From: Gracilibacteraceae bacterium
Lineage (GTDB): Bacteria > Bacillota > Desulfitobacteriia > Desulfitobacteriales > Syntrophobotulaceae
Reading direction: 5' to 3'
NCBI GenBank assembly: GCA_031266805.1
Contig: JAISAH010000011.1
Coordinates: 1-55,959, forward strand
DNA: 55,959 nt
A program made the translations under genes and the position numbers. A model generated the notes under the pieces. The model was given only the letters and a program-made list of their open reading frames with translations. It did not search any database and was not told where the DNA came from. This document shows positions 14,653 to 23,673 of this stretch, one piece after another (the stretch's first letter is position 1; each line of letters starts with the position of its first letter).

Positions 14653-17235
14653 ATGAGAAAAAATCAGTACGCGGAAATTCTGACTCTGCTCCAAACGCTC
14701 AGAGAAGCCCATACCGAACTGCGAAAGCAATCCGCTCGCGGGGCGACGGTTAATTTGCTGGCCGACTGCCAGGACTTTGCTTTGCGGGTTGGCCAATATA
14801 TAGAAGAAATTGAGGGCGAAGGCACGGAGACCGTCGCCTTGTTGATAGAATACTACAAACTCGTCTATCAGGCGAGCGCGGCGGGCGGCGGCGCGGATCA
14901 GGCTGGACGCTTGGAAGATCAACTGGCCAAAATTGAAAACGCGGTTCGGAGCGAGCTGAGGCCGAATAAATTGGAGATCGTGTTTTTCCCTTATAAATAC
15001 GCGATGGCGGACAGTTTGCGCAGCATTTGGGAGGCGGCGCTGGCCGACCCGCAATGCGACGTGTATATCTGCCCTATTCCGTATTACGAACGCCAGCCAA
15101 GCGGCGCCTTCGGACCCATGCGCTGCGAGGCGGATTTGTTTCCCCGTGATCTGCCGCTAGTGGACTGGCGGGAATATGACGCGGCAGCCCGGCGCCCGGA
15201 CATCATATACATCCACAACCCCTATGACGAAAACAACTATGTCACGAGCGTCCACCCGGCCTTTTACAGCGCGCGGCTGAAGCGTTGCACGGATCTGCTG
15301 GTATATTCCCCTTACTTTGTCAGTTATGACGATAGTATCCCGGAGCAATACGCGCTGACTGCCGGAGTAGTTAACGCCGCGAAAGTGGTGTTGCAGTCGG
15401 AAAAATTGCGGCAAAACTATATTCGGGCCAGCCGTCTCCTGGCGCGGGAATATGATCTTGGGGAGCAAGCCACAGATTGGGCGGAGAAATTCGTGGCGCT
15501 GGGTTCACCGAAATTTGACAGCCTGCTCGGCGCGGGATGGGGCGGCGTCAGTATACCCGAAGATTGGCGGCGCTTAACGACCGGGAAAAAAGTCGTTCTG
15601 TACAACACAAGCATCGGCGCGATCCTGTCCGGTGATCAAGACTATCTGCGCAAATTGCGCGATGTTCTCACCGTGTTCAGCCGGCGCGCGGATCTGGTCC
15701 TGCTGTGGCGGCCGCATCCCCTCAGCGAAGCCGCGTACCGCTCCATGCGCCCGCGCCTGCTCGCCGCGTATGAGCGGATCGTCACGGACTATCGGCGCGA
15801 AAGCTGGGGTATCTACGACGACAGCCCTGATCCGCGCCGGGCCGTACTGATCAGTGACGCTTATTACGGCGATCTTAGTTCGTTGGTGGCCCTGTACGCC
15901 GTTACGGGCAAACCGATGATGCTGCAAAATCGGTTCATCCGCTCCGATTCCGCCTGGGACGCCATTATGTTCAACGATCTTTATGACGACGGGCAGTACT
16001 TCTGGTTCACGCCCATTGATTTTAACGCGCTGTTCCGTATGGACAAACAAACCTGGCAGGCGGAATACCGCGGGAGTATTCCGCTGGAACATGGTGATGG
16101 CGCCTATCTGTTCGGCGCCATCACCCAATGCGAGGGCAAACTGTACTTGCCTCCGGGCACCGCCCGGAGGCTGGGTGAATATGATATTAAGACCGGCGCG
16201 ATCAGAGCGGTCGACCTCGGTCTGGACGAATCCAAGAAATACAGTATAAAATTTGCGGACAGCGTCGTCTACGGATCATCCCTGTTTTTAATCGGTTGCG
16301 CCTATCCGGCCATCGTCGAATATGATACCCGAACAGGAAAAACTCATCAATATGACGATTGGCTGAAACCGCTGGCGCATATGGACGCCAATACGCATAG
16401 CGCTTATTTTGCTTACGGGCGGGCGGTAAAGAATGAGATCATTATCGGAACATGCCGCGCCGGCGCCGTTCTCGTATTTAATATGGACGACGGTAATTCT
16501 AAAATTTTCCAAACAGACGCTCATAAAGACGGTTTTTACGATGTTTGCTGGGACGGCGATAAATACTGGTTCGCGCCGCTGGCGGATCCCAGCTGCGTGA
16601 TCAGTTGGGATAAAGAAACTCGAGAGTATACAGAATACGCGAATTTCCCGCCTGGTTTCGCCGCCGATCCTTACGCGCGCATATGCCGCGCCGGCGGCTT
16701 TATCTGGTTTTTCCCCTTGAATTCCAATATGACGCTGAGGATCGATCCGTGCAGCGGAAAGACCGAAACCGCGGCGCCGTTCATGCGCGAGTGCGAACGA
16801 GGAGAAGACGAACCCCGCTCGTACAGTTTGAACTATTTGTTTGCCGCCGCTATGGACGGCGTCGTCTATGCGCACACAGGCAAGAGCAACACTTTTATTT
16901 CCTACGATACCGAGACTGGTTTGCGGCGGGAGACGCCAATTTTGCTCTCTGCGGAGGATCGGGAGAAATGCATGGACTATTGCCTGCGCAGCCGCCGCGA
17001 TCAGGATTTGCCCGTCAGCATTGGTGATTGCGCTTTCCGGGAGAACACAGTTTTCCATCTGACGGATTTTCTGGATCGGCTGCTCGGCGGTTCGCCGGAG
17101 ATAAAAGGCGACATTCGCGCCGCGCAGCTCCGGATCTGCCGCGATAATATAGTTCATGCCGACGGCACGGCCGGCGCCGCCATTCACGCTGAGATGAAAC
17201 GCTTGGTCCTAGCCGGCGCGGAGATGTCATCGTGA
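14653..17235 (+). CDS. CDP-glycerol transferase-like protein with C-terminal beta-propeller
   Basis: The 860 residues are not a standard single enzyme. Residues 1–95 are helical. About 105–470 form a GT-B-like domain akin to CDP-glycerol:glycerophosphotransferases (TagF/TagB type), with LLWRPHPLSE and DAYYGDLSSLVALYAVTGKP, the usual phosphate- and nucleotide-site patterns. About 480–800 consist of repeated 45–55-residue blades with Trp/Tyr-rich strands (KYWFAPLADP, GFIWFFPLNS), a likely beta-propeller. It is the first gene of the glycan locus and overlaps gmhA by four bases. A transferase adding (glycero)phosphate or a sugar to a surface polymer, with a carbohydrate-binding propeller, fits, but the substrate is unknown. 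Confidence 0.65.
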   Translation: MRKNQYAEILTLLQTLREAHTELRKQSARGATVNLLADCQDFALRVGQYIEEIEGEGTETVALLIEYYKLVYQASAAGGGADQAGRLEDQLAKIENAVRSELRPNKLEIVFFPYKYAMADSLRSIWEAALADPQCDVYICPIPYYERQPSGAFGPMRCEADLFPRDLPLVDWREYDAAARRPDIIYIHNPYDENNYVTSVHPAFYSARLKRCTDLLVYSPYFVSYDDSIPEQYALTAGVVNAAKVVLQSEKLRQNYIRASRLLAREYDLGEQATDWAEKFVALGSPKFDSLLGAGWGGVSIPEDWRRLTTGKKVVLYNTSIGAILSGDQDYLRKLRDVLTVFSRRADLVLLWRPHPLSEAAYRSMRPRLLAAYERIVTDYRRESWGIYDDSPDPRRAVLISDAYYGDLSSLVALYAVTGKPMMLQNRFIRSDSAWDAIMFNDLYDDGQYFWFTPIDFNALFRMDKQTWQAEYRGSIPLEHGDGAYLFGAITQCEGKLYLPPGTARRLGEYDIKTGAIRAVDLGLDESKKYSIKFADSVVYGSSLFLIGCAYPAIVEYDTRTGKTHQYDDWLKPLAHMDANTHSAYFAYGRAVKNEIIIGTCRAGAVLVFNMDDGNSKIFQTDAHKDGFYDVCWDGDKYWFAPLADPSCVISWDKETREYTEYANFPPGFAADPYARICRAGGFIWFFPLNSNMTLRIDPCSGKTETAAPFMRECERGEDEPRSYSLNYLFAAAMDGVVYAHTGKSNTFISYDTETGLRRETPILLSAEDREKCMDYCLRSRRDQDLPVSIGDCAFRENTVFHLTDFLDRLLGGSPEIKGDIRAAQLRICRDNIVHADGTAGAAIHAEMKRLVLAGAEMSS

Positions 17236-17822
17236 ACTACGAGCAGGCGATAAAAAACTATTTGGACGCGGCGCGGGCCATGCTGGAAAAGATCGACGCC
17301 GCGGCGGTCAGCGCCGTGATGAACGCCCTTAACGCGGCCAGACGGCGCGAAGCGGCGATCTATATATTCGGCAACGGCGGCAGCGCGGCCACCGCTTCGC
17401 ATTTCGCGAGCGATTTCAACAAGGGCGTATCGGAGCATTTGGCGCAGCCGTTCCGCTTTATCTGCCTGAACGACAATATCGCTACTGTTATGGCCATCGC
17501 CAATGACATCGGCTATGACGCGGTGTTTGAGTTTCAGCTGCGCGGAAGGATCACCGGCCGCGATCTCGTGATTGGCATTTCCGGGAGCGGCAACTCCGCA
17601 AACGTGCTGAAGGCGGTCGAACTGGCAAAAGCGTCGGGCGCCGCAACTATCGGCCTGACGGGATATGACGGCGGCAAGCTGGCAAAACTAGTGGATCTGT
17701 CGCTGCACATTCCCGTGATGAGTATGCAGATCACGGAAGACGCGCATATGATTTTTGATCACCTGATGATGGCGGTGTTCTGTAAAACTCTGTGCGGGAT
17801 CGACCATATTAAAGAGGAATAG
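17232..17822 (+). CDS. gmhA: phosphoheptose isomerase
   Basis: GmhA converts sedoheptulose 7-phosphate into D-glycero-D-manno-heptose 7-phosphate. The 196-residue SIS-domain protein has the family motifs FGNGGSAATASHFASDFNKG, GISGSGNSANVLKA and MQITEDAHMIFDHLMM, with the zinc or phosphate ligands in place. It starts at GTG inside the stop of the previous gene (GTGA overlap) and is followed directly by hddA. The context with kinase, phosphatase and guanylyltransferase makes heptose synthesis the clear role, rather than another SIS reaction. Confidence 0.93.
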   Translation: MNYEQAIKNYLDAARAMLEKIDAAAVSAVMNALNAARRREAAIYIFGNGGSAATASHFASDFNKGVSEHLAQPFRFICLNDNIATVMAIANDIGYDAVFEFQLRGRITGRDLVIGISGSGNSANVLKAVELAKASGAATIGLTGYDGGKLAKLVDLSLHIPVMSMQITEDAHMIFDHLMMAVFCKTLCGIDHIKEE

Positions 17823-17823
17823 G

Positions 17824-18819
17824 ATGATAATCACGCGCACCCCCACGCGGGTCAGCTTTTGCGGCGGCGGCAGCGATTTGCCCGCCTTTTACAAAAAACA
17901 TGGCGGCGTGGTGCTGTCAGCCGGTCTGAATAGATATGTCTATCTGTCCGTCCACCCATACTTTTACCCGGACAGGCTGATTTGCAAATATTCGCGGAAC
18001 GAACCCGTCAATGATCCCTCCGAACTGGAGCATCCCATTTTCCGCGTTTTGCTGGAGCGCTTCGGGCTAAACGGAGTGGAGATCACCAGCACGGCTGACG
18101 TCCCCGCCGGAACAGGGCTTGGCTCATCCAGCTCCTTCACGGTCGGGCTTTTGCATATCCTTTACGCCTATACCGGCAAATATGTCTCGGCTGAGACTCT
18201 GGCCGCCGAAGCCTGCCATACGGAAATAGACGTGCTCGGCGAGCCGGTCGGCAAGCAAGACCAATACGCGGCGGCGTTCGGCGGCCTCAATGTCTACCGT
18301 TTCAACAAAGACGGCGGCGTCGCGGTAGAACCCGTGATCATGTCGCCGGAGGCCAAAGAGCGCATGGAGGGCAATCTACTGATGTTCTACACGGGCGATC
18401 TGCGCTCGGCTTCGCGTATTCTCTCCGAGCAAAGCCAAAACATCGCCATTGACAGCGACAAGGAAAAGGCCCAGCTGGAAATCTGCCGGCTGACCGATGA
18501 GCTTCACCGGGAATTGATCAAAGACAATATCGACGCGCTCGGCCCGATACTGCACGCGGGCTGGGAACAGAAGCGCCAACTGGCCGGCGGGATCACGAAT
18601 CCGCTGATCGACAAAGCATACGAAGCCGCGCTTGCTACGGGCGCGACCGGCGGCAAACTGCTCGGCGCGGGCGGCGGCGGGTTTCTTTTGTTTTATGTGC
18701 CGGAGCATAGGCACAATTCTGTGAAAAACGCGCTTTCGGATCTGGCCTATATGGATTTCGGTTTCAGCCGCGGCGGCTCGGCTGTGATATATGTGGGCGA
18801 CAAGCCGAAAAGGAGTTGA
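17824..18819 (+). CDS. hddA: D-glycero-D-manno-heptose 7-phosphate kinase
   Basis: HddA is a GHMP kinase phosphorylating C1 of heptose 7-phosphate. The 331-residue sequence starts MIITRTPTRVSFCGGGSDLP, the N-terminal pattern of HddA, and has the ATP loop PAGTGLGSSSSF and the C-terminal GGKLLGAGGGGFLLFY. The start is one base after the gmhA stop, with GAGG upstream. The related LPS enzyme HldE is of another fold, so the route here is to a GDP-activated alpha-heptose. Confidence 0.92.
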   Translation: MIITRTPTRVSFCGGGSDLPAFYKKHGGVVLSAGLNRYVYLSVHPYFYPDRLICKYSRNEPVNDPSELEHPIFRVLLERFGLNGVEITSTADVPAGTGLGSSSSFTVGLLHILYAYTGKYVSAETLAAEACHTEIDVLGEPVGKQDQYAAAFGGLNVYRFNKDGGVAVEPVIMSPEAKERMEGNLLMFYTGDLRSASRILSEQSQNIAIDSDKEKAQLEICRLTDELHRELIKDNIDALGPILHAGWEQKRQLAGGITNPLIDKAYEAALATGATGGKLLGAGGGGFLLFYVPEHRHNSVKNALSDLAYMDFGFSRGGSAVIYVGDKPKRS

Positions 18820-18821
18820 GG

Positions 18822-19751
18822 ATGAAAATCTTAGTGACCGGGGGCGCGGGCTTTATCGGCAGTCATTTGGCTGAGGCCTTGCTTGAGCGCGGTGGTCATG
18901 TAGTGTGTGTCGACAATCTCCGTCTGGGGAGCAAGGATCTGATACGGCATTGTTTTGACGATCCCCGTTTTGAGTTTTATGAGTTTGACGTCTGCGACAC
19001 GGAAAAACTTGGCGCCCTGTTCGCCGAGCGCGCCTTTGACCGCGTGTACCATCTCGCGGCAAACTCGGATATCCAGAAAAGCGGCGCAGACCCGGCTATC
19101 GATTATCACGACACTTTTCTCACCACGGTGGCAATCCTTGACGCAATGAGAAAGCATAATGTTAAAGAACTGTTGTTCGCCTCCACTTCCGCGGTGTACG
19201 GTGACAAGAGGACCTTATTGCGGGAGGACGCAGGGGCCTTAAGCCCCATTTCCTACTACGGCGCGGCCAAGCTGGCGTCGGAGGCCTTTATCTCCGCCTA
19301 CGCGGCGATGAACGGTCTGGCGGTAAATATTATTCGTTTTCCAAATGTAGTGGGAGAAAGGCTGACGCACGGGGCGATATTTGATTTTATCGCCAAACTG
19401 AAAGCGAACCCGCGGGAATTGGAAATTCTTGGTAACGGCAGGCAAGATAAGCCGTATATCTATGTCGCGGATCTGGTCGCCGCGATGCTGGCGATGGAAT
19501 ATACCGCAGGGGTGGAGATTTTCAACGCCGGGGTCGAGACGTCGACGACAGTCACGCGTATTGCCGACATCGTATGTGAGGAAATGGGTTTAAAAAACGT
19601 GGAGTATAAATTTACCGGCGGAGAGGTCGGGTGGGCCGGCGACGTGCCGAGATTTCAGTATGATTTGGCAAAAATCCACGCGTTCGGCTGGACGGCTGGG
19701 CACACGTCCGACGAGGCTGTACGGCTGGCGGTCAGGGGTTCAATAAGATGA
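18822..19751 (+). CDS. NAD-dependent sugar epimerase/dehydratase
   Basis: This extended SDR of 309 residues starts MKILVTGGAGFIGSHLAEAL (NAD-binding GxxGxxG). It has FASTSAVYG (the Thr/Ser of the active site) and the catalytic YYGAAK (Tyr-x-x-x-Lys). ATG 18,822 has AAAGGAG eight bases upstream; the TTG at 18,816 is less likely. Its position between hddA and hddC suggests that it acts on the heptose nucleotide (C4 or C6 epimerisation), but UDP-glucose 4-epimerase-type activity on a hexose cannot be excluded. Confidence 0.85.
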   Translation: MKILVTGGAGFIGSHLAEALLERGGHVVCVDNLRLGSKDLIRHCFDDPRFEFYEFDVCDTEKLGALFAERAFDRVYHLAANSDIQKSGADPAIDYHDTFLTTVAILDAMRKHNVKELLFASTSAVYGDKRTLLREDAGALSPISYYGAAKLASEAFISAYAAMNGLAVNIIRFPNVVGERLTHGAIFDFIAKLKANPRELEILGNGRQDKPYIYVADLVAAMLAMEYTAGVEIFNAGVETSTTVTRIADIVCEEMGLKNVEYKFTGGEVGWAGDVPRFQYDLAKIHAFGWTAGHTSDEAVRLAVRGSIR

Positions 19752-21100
19752 GAGCGGTAATTCTCGCGGGCGGCAAGGGAACGCGAATAGGGTGTCTTTA
19801 CTCTGAGATGCCGAAACCGATGATACCGGTTTGCGGTAAGCCGATTTTGCAGCATCAGGTTGAGACGTTGACGAAGCAGGGCATTACCGATATTACATTG
19901 ATTGTCGGCTACAAAGCGGAGGTTATCCAAAGGCATTTTGGCAATGGCGCGGCGTTCGGCGCAAGGATCGACTATATTGCCGAGGATGAACCTCTCGGTA
20001 CAGGCGGCGCGCTCACGCTGCTGCCGCGCGAGGATACACTGGCGCTGTTCGGAGATCTGTACTGCGAGGTTGATTTCGAGCGGCTGATCCGTTTTCACAG
20101 AGAGAAACAAGCTTATATAACCTTGTTCGTTCACCCGAACAGCCATCCGCGGGACAGCGATATTGTCGCGGTCGACGGGGAAAACCGCGTGACCGCTTGG
20201 TACTCGAAGAACGAGAGCCGCGGCGAACTGCGGAACCTTGTCAGCGCGGGGATCTATGTTTTCAGCGGCGACGCTCTGCCCGCGGGCAAGGCGGTTAAGC
20301 GGGATTTGGAGCGCGATTTGATTTTGCCCGCGCTGCCGGAGGGAAAGGTTTATGCCTACCGTTCGGCGGAGTATGTGAAGGATATGGGGACGCCGGAGCG
20401 GCTGACCGCCGTGGAAAGGGATATAATGGGCGGCGTGGCCGCGGCGCGGAGTTTGTGCGGCAAGCAGCGGGCGGTGTTTCTCGACCGCGACGGCACGATC
20501 AACGAACGGCGCGGTCTGATCAATTCGCCGGAGCAGGTCGAGCTGATACCGGGCGCCGCCCGGGCGATCGCGGCGCTCAACAATTCGCCGTTTCTGGCGA
20601 TTTGCGTGACGAATCAGCCCGTTGTGGCGCGGGGAATGGTTACGCTTCCGCGGCTGGACGCGATCCACGCCCGGCTGGACAGTTTGCTCGGCGGCGAGGG
20701 AGCGTATCTGGACGACTTGTTTTTCTGTCCGCATCATCCAGACGGGGGATATCCGGAGGAAGCGCCGGAGTATAAAGTCGAATGCGGCTGCCGCAAGCCC
20801 AAGCCCGGCCTGTTGATCGAGGCCGCTAACCGATACAATATTGATTTGAGCCGCTCGTATATGATCGGCGACAGCGCGGCGGACGTCGCGGCAGGCAAGG
20901 CGGCGAGGTGCGCGACAGTTGGGGTGCGGACAGGCGAGGGACTGGCAGACGGCAAATATCAGGCCGTTCCTGATTTTGTTTGCGATAACCTGACAGAAGC
21001 GGTGGAACAAATTCAGCAACAAGATGTGAATGTCTCAAGAGTGAAAACTATCGGCGACGGCGCGATCATCGAAGGCGAGACGGGAGGCGACAAACATTAA
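19748..21100 (+). CDS. hddC-gmhB: heptose-1-P guanylyltransferase fused to heptose bisphosphate phosphatase
   Basis: The 450-residue frame joins two steps of the pathway. Residues 1–230 are a sugar-1-phosphate nucleotidyltransferase (MRAVILAGGKGTRIG, then LGTGGALTLLP) matching HddC, which makes GDP-D-glycero-D-manno-heptose. Residues 240–430 are a HAD phosphatase of the GmhB type: FLDRDGTIN (nucleophile Asp), the zinc loop CPHHPDGG...ECGCRKPKPG, and IGDSAADV. GmhB acts before HddC, so the fusion couples consecutive reactions. The last 20 residues (SRVKTIGDGAIIEGE) do not belong to the phosphatase and copy part of a downstream acetyltransferase gene. Overlaps the epimerase by four bases. Confidence 0.88.
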   Translation: MRAVILAGGKGTRIGCLYSEMPKPMIPVCGKPILQHQVETLTKQGITDITLIVGYKAEVIQRHFGNGAAFGARIDYIAEDEPLGTGGALTLLPREDTLALFGDLYCEVDFERLIRFHREKQAYITLFVHPNSHPRDSDIVAVDGENRVTAWYSKNESRGELRNLVSAGIYVFSGDALPAGKAVKRDLERDLILPALPEGKVYAYRSAEYVKDMGTPERLTAVERDIMGGVAAARSLCGKQRAVFLDRDGTINERRGLINSPEQVELIPGAARAIAALNNSPFLAICVTNQPVVARGMVTLPRLDAIHARLDSLLGGEGAYLDDLFFCPHHPDGGYPEEAPEYKVECGCRKPKPGLLIEAANRYNIDLSRSYMIGDSAADVAAGKAARCATVGVRTGEGLADGKYQAVPDFVCDNLTEAVEQIQQQDVNVSRVKTIGDGAIIEGETGGDKH

Positions 21101-22070
21101 AAACATTATTTATGGACTTGGCAGCTATTTTTGGCGGCATATTGAATTTTTTGACGATGTTATTAAAGATACAGTCGCGTTTTGCGACGCTAACAAAAAC
21201 AGTTTTGAATTTGGGAAAATATTGGAACGCCCGTTGATTTCGCCCAGCCAGTTGCCGGGGATGATGGAAGAAGCGGGGGGAGGTATTTGTTTATACATTG
21301 CGGCTCCGAATTTCTATGCCGAAATATTTGATTTTTTAACCAATGATCTGAACATCAGCGCGGAAATTATAGAACCACTCAACGCGCCCGCGGTATCAGG
21401 CGAATTGCTGGACGTGAAGCGAAAGTTTTACGCGGGCGCGGACATCGCAAATCCGATAAGAGCGGAGGCGATTCAAGGCGCGCTTCTTTTGCCGGATCGG
21501 ATCACGGCCTTGCGGTATTTGCCGCGGGGTGGGATCGCCGCCGAAGTCGGGGTAGCTTACGGAGACTTCAGCGAAAGGATCCTTGCCCTAATGAAACCGG
21601 CGAAATTTTACGCCGTAGACTATTTTTCTCAAGCCGACCCGTTTGCCAAATTTTGGGGTCGAGATGATTTTAGGCGTGACAATATGCCGCATCAGCAATG
21701 GTATGAGCGTAAGTTCAAAAAAGAAATAGAGAACGGGATACTTGAAACCCGGCAGGGGCTGTCCTGGGAATGTATGGCTGATTTTCCGGATGATTATTTT
21801 GATTATGTTTATCTTGACGCGGCGCATGATTTTTACAGCGTAAAAAAAGATATTTCTGTTCTGATCAACAAGGTCAAAGACGGCGGATATATTCAATTTA
21901 ACGATTACTGTTGTGGGCCGCTGCTCGCCGCCTGGGGGTACGGAGTGCTCGCGAATGTCAACACTTTTATCAACAACGGATCGCATAAGGTCAAATATTT
22001 TTGTCTCAGCCCGATCGGACATTACGATATTGTGACAGAAGTGCGTAAAAATATTGCGAAAGGGCGGTAA
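21096..22070 (+). CDS. class I methyltransferase with N-terminal Rossmann module, probable AUU start
   Basis: The frame is open from inside the end of hddC-gmhB and reads KNIIYGLGSYFWRHIEFFDD from the very start, the shared glycan-locus module, but contains no ATG, GTG or TTG until TTG 21,222. An ATT at 21,096 lies eight bases after GGGAGG and aligns with where the Met should be, so an AUU start (or a recent ATG-to-ATT change) is proposed, giving 324 residues. Residues 145–310 are a Methyltransf_24-type domain: GGIAAEVGVAYGDFSERIL (motif I) and DYVYLDAAHDFYSVKKDI. It probably methylates a sugar hydroxyl; the substrate is unknown. Confidence 0.7.
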   Translation: MKNIIYGLGSYFWRHIEFFDDVIKDTVAFCDANKNSFEFGKILERPLISPSQLPGMMEEAGGGICLYIAAPNFYAEIFDFLTNDLNISAEIIEPLNAPAVSGELLDVKRKFYAGADIANPIRAEAIQGALLLPDRITALRYLPRGGIAAEVGVAYGDFSERILALMKPAKFYAVDYFSQADPFAKFWGRDDFRRDNMPHQQWYERKFKKEIENGILETRQGLSWECMADFPDDYFDYVYLDAAHDFYSVKKDISVLINKVKDGGYIQFNDYCCGPLLAAWGYGVLANVNTFINNGSHKVKYFCLSPIGHYDIVTEVRKNIAKGR

Positions 22071-22077
22071 TCCGATT

Positions 22078-22938
22078 ATGTATGGCAGAACCCGCTGGCA
22101 TTTAGCGCAGGCCCGCGACCGGGAAATCGTCATTTGGGGAACAGGGCGGGATGTGAGAGTGTCTGACCATATGAGGAGTTTTCGGCCTTCTCCTTCGTTT
22201 TATGTATCAAAAGAATATAAAGAATTGCGCTCATTCAACGGATTACCCGTAAAATCCAAAGAAGTATTGCGACCCGAGAAGCATTACGTTCTGATAGGAT
22301 CGTCTCTGTACAGTGAGGGGATTGCGGCGGAAGAACTGTGCCAGTCGGGTTTCAAAGAGGGGGTGGATTTCTATAACTGTATGGCTGTTGTACTGCCGTA
22401 CAGGATAAAGGCGGGTAGCCATTTAGATATTCCGTTGGGTCGCAACACTTATTACTCTCGTAATGAATCAGTATATGACACATTTGTTAGCGAAATCGGC
22501 TCATTTACATCTATCTCCCATACGGCGCAATTCGTGGATGACCACTCTTTAAGCCGTTTGTCAACGGCGAATCTTACGGGCATAAGCCCTGAATATTTCC
22601 CCAATCCGGCATCTAATGCCGCTACAGCCGGCGGGAAATACAAAATAAAAATAGGAAACGACGTATGGATCGGCGCCAACGCCGTTGTGAACGCTTCAAG
22701 GGTGAAAATTATCGGCGACGGCGCGATCATCGGCACGGGGGCGGTCGTGCTTGAAGACGTGCCCCCTTTCGCCGTGATGGTCGGTATTCCCGCAAGAGTG
22801 AAAAAGTATCGTTTTTCGGAACGAGAGATTGAAATCCTTCTCAAAGTTAAATGGTGGGATTGGGATGACAAGACACTTGCGGAAAACACAGAACTGATCG
22901 AAAACCCACGGGCGTTCTTTGAGCGGTTCGGGGCATAG
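22078..22938 (+). CDS. CatB-type O-acetyltransferase with N-terminal Rossmann module
   Basis: The protein has 286 residues from ATG 22,078; a TTG 24 bases upstream would add eight residues with no support. Residues 10–105 are the small Rossmann-like module (DREIVIWGTGRDVRVSDHMR, then HYVLIGSSLYSEGI). Residues 120–260 are a left-handed beta-helix of hexapeptide repeats with KIGNDVWIGANAVV and IGTGAVVLEDVPPFAVMVGI. The C-terminal LLKVKWWDWD is typical of xenobiotic/CatB acyltransferases. It likely acetylates a sugar of the surface glycan with acetyl-CoA. A 37-base piece of this gene is duplicated at the end of hddC-gmhB. Confidence 0.82.
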   Translation: MYGRTRWHLAQARDREIVIWGTGRDVRVSDHMRSFRPSPSFYVSKEYKELRSFNGLPVKSKEVLRPEKHYVLIGSSLYSEGIAAEELCQSGFKEGVDFYNCMAVVLPYRIKAGSHLDIPLGRNTYYSRNESVYDTFVSEIGSFTSISHTAQFVDDHSLSRLSTANLTGISPEYFPNPASNAATAGGKYKIKIGNDVWIGANAVVNASRVKIIGDGAIIGTGAVVLEDVPPFAVMVGIPARVKKYRFSEREIEILLKVKWWDWDDKTLAENTELIENPRAFFERFGA

Positions 22939-22959
22939 CGGTTATTTGTGAGGCGGTGT

Positions 22960-23673
22960 ATGAAACACAAAGCTATCTTAATGGCGGCGGGCAGAGGTAC
23001 GCGGATCAGCCGCACGATAGGGGATTCTTGCAAATGCACGCTTGATATAGGCGGGATCCCGCTCATCCGGCACACGGTCGCCATGCTGTTAAAACACGGC
23101 ATAGAAACCCATCTGGTGGTCGGTTTTCATAAAGAGCTGATTTTCGCGGCTTTGGCCGGTCTGCCCGTGACCTTCCATGAGAATGTGTTTTACTCTGTGA
23201 CTAATTCCCTCGCCTCGCTGTGGTGGGCCAAAGAGGAACTCACGGGAGACTCTGTCATTCTCGGCAACGCCGACGTGTTCTGGGAGGAAGATATTCTTTC
23301 CGTCTTGCTGCGTGAAACGCGCGATTGCGTCATGCTCAGCGATTCCAGTCGCGTGGAGCAGGGTGATTACCTTTTCCATGTGCGGGAGGGCAGGATCACC
23401 GCCTTCGGCAAGGGACTGGACTGCCACCGGGCCAACTGCGAATATGTGGGGCTGGCGCATATACAGGGCGAATTAATCTCCAAGTGCAAAGCGCGGTTGG
23501 AAGCCATGATCGCCGCCCAGCGCCACGGAAGCTGGTGGGAGCAGATTTTGTATGATATGATCGCCGAGCGCCCTGTCTGGGCCGTCGATATTGCCGGGCA
23601 ATTCTGGGCGGAGATCGACTTTATTGAGGACTATAACCGCATTTTGGAATATGTGAAAAAGAGGGGCGCATGA
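22960..23673 (+). CDS. sugar/choline-phosphate nucleotidyltransferase
   Basis: The 237-residue protein has MAAGRGTRISRTIGDSCKCT, the nucleotide-binding N-terminus of the NTP_transferase family. SVILGNADVFWEED (metal-binding Asp) and FWAEIDFIEDYNRI near the end resemble LicC/PntC-like cytidylyltransferases more than RmlA. The start ATG 22,960 follows GAGGCGG; GTG 22,948 is an alternative. It would supply a CDP-activated small group (phosphocholine, a phosphonate or glycerol-like) for decoration by the CDP-glycerol-transferase-like enzymes in the locus. That link is inference. Confidence 0.75.
   Translation: MKHKAILMAAGRGTRISRTIGDSCKCTLDIGGIPLIRHTVAMLLKHGIETHLVVGFHKELIFAALAGLPVTFHENVFYSVTNSLASLWWAKEELTGDSVILGNADVFWEEDILSVLLRETRDCVMLSDSSRVEQGDYLFHVREGRITAFGKGLDCHRANCEYVGLAHIQGELISKCKARLEAMIAAQRHGSWWEQILYDMIAERPVWAVDIAGQFWAEIDFIEDYNRILEYVKKRGA

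Noticed and set aside
19655-21022. A 455-codon antisense frame opposite hddC-gmhB
   Set aside because: No start signal or domain; the plus frame has complete catalytic motifs.
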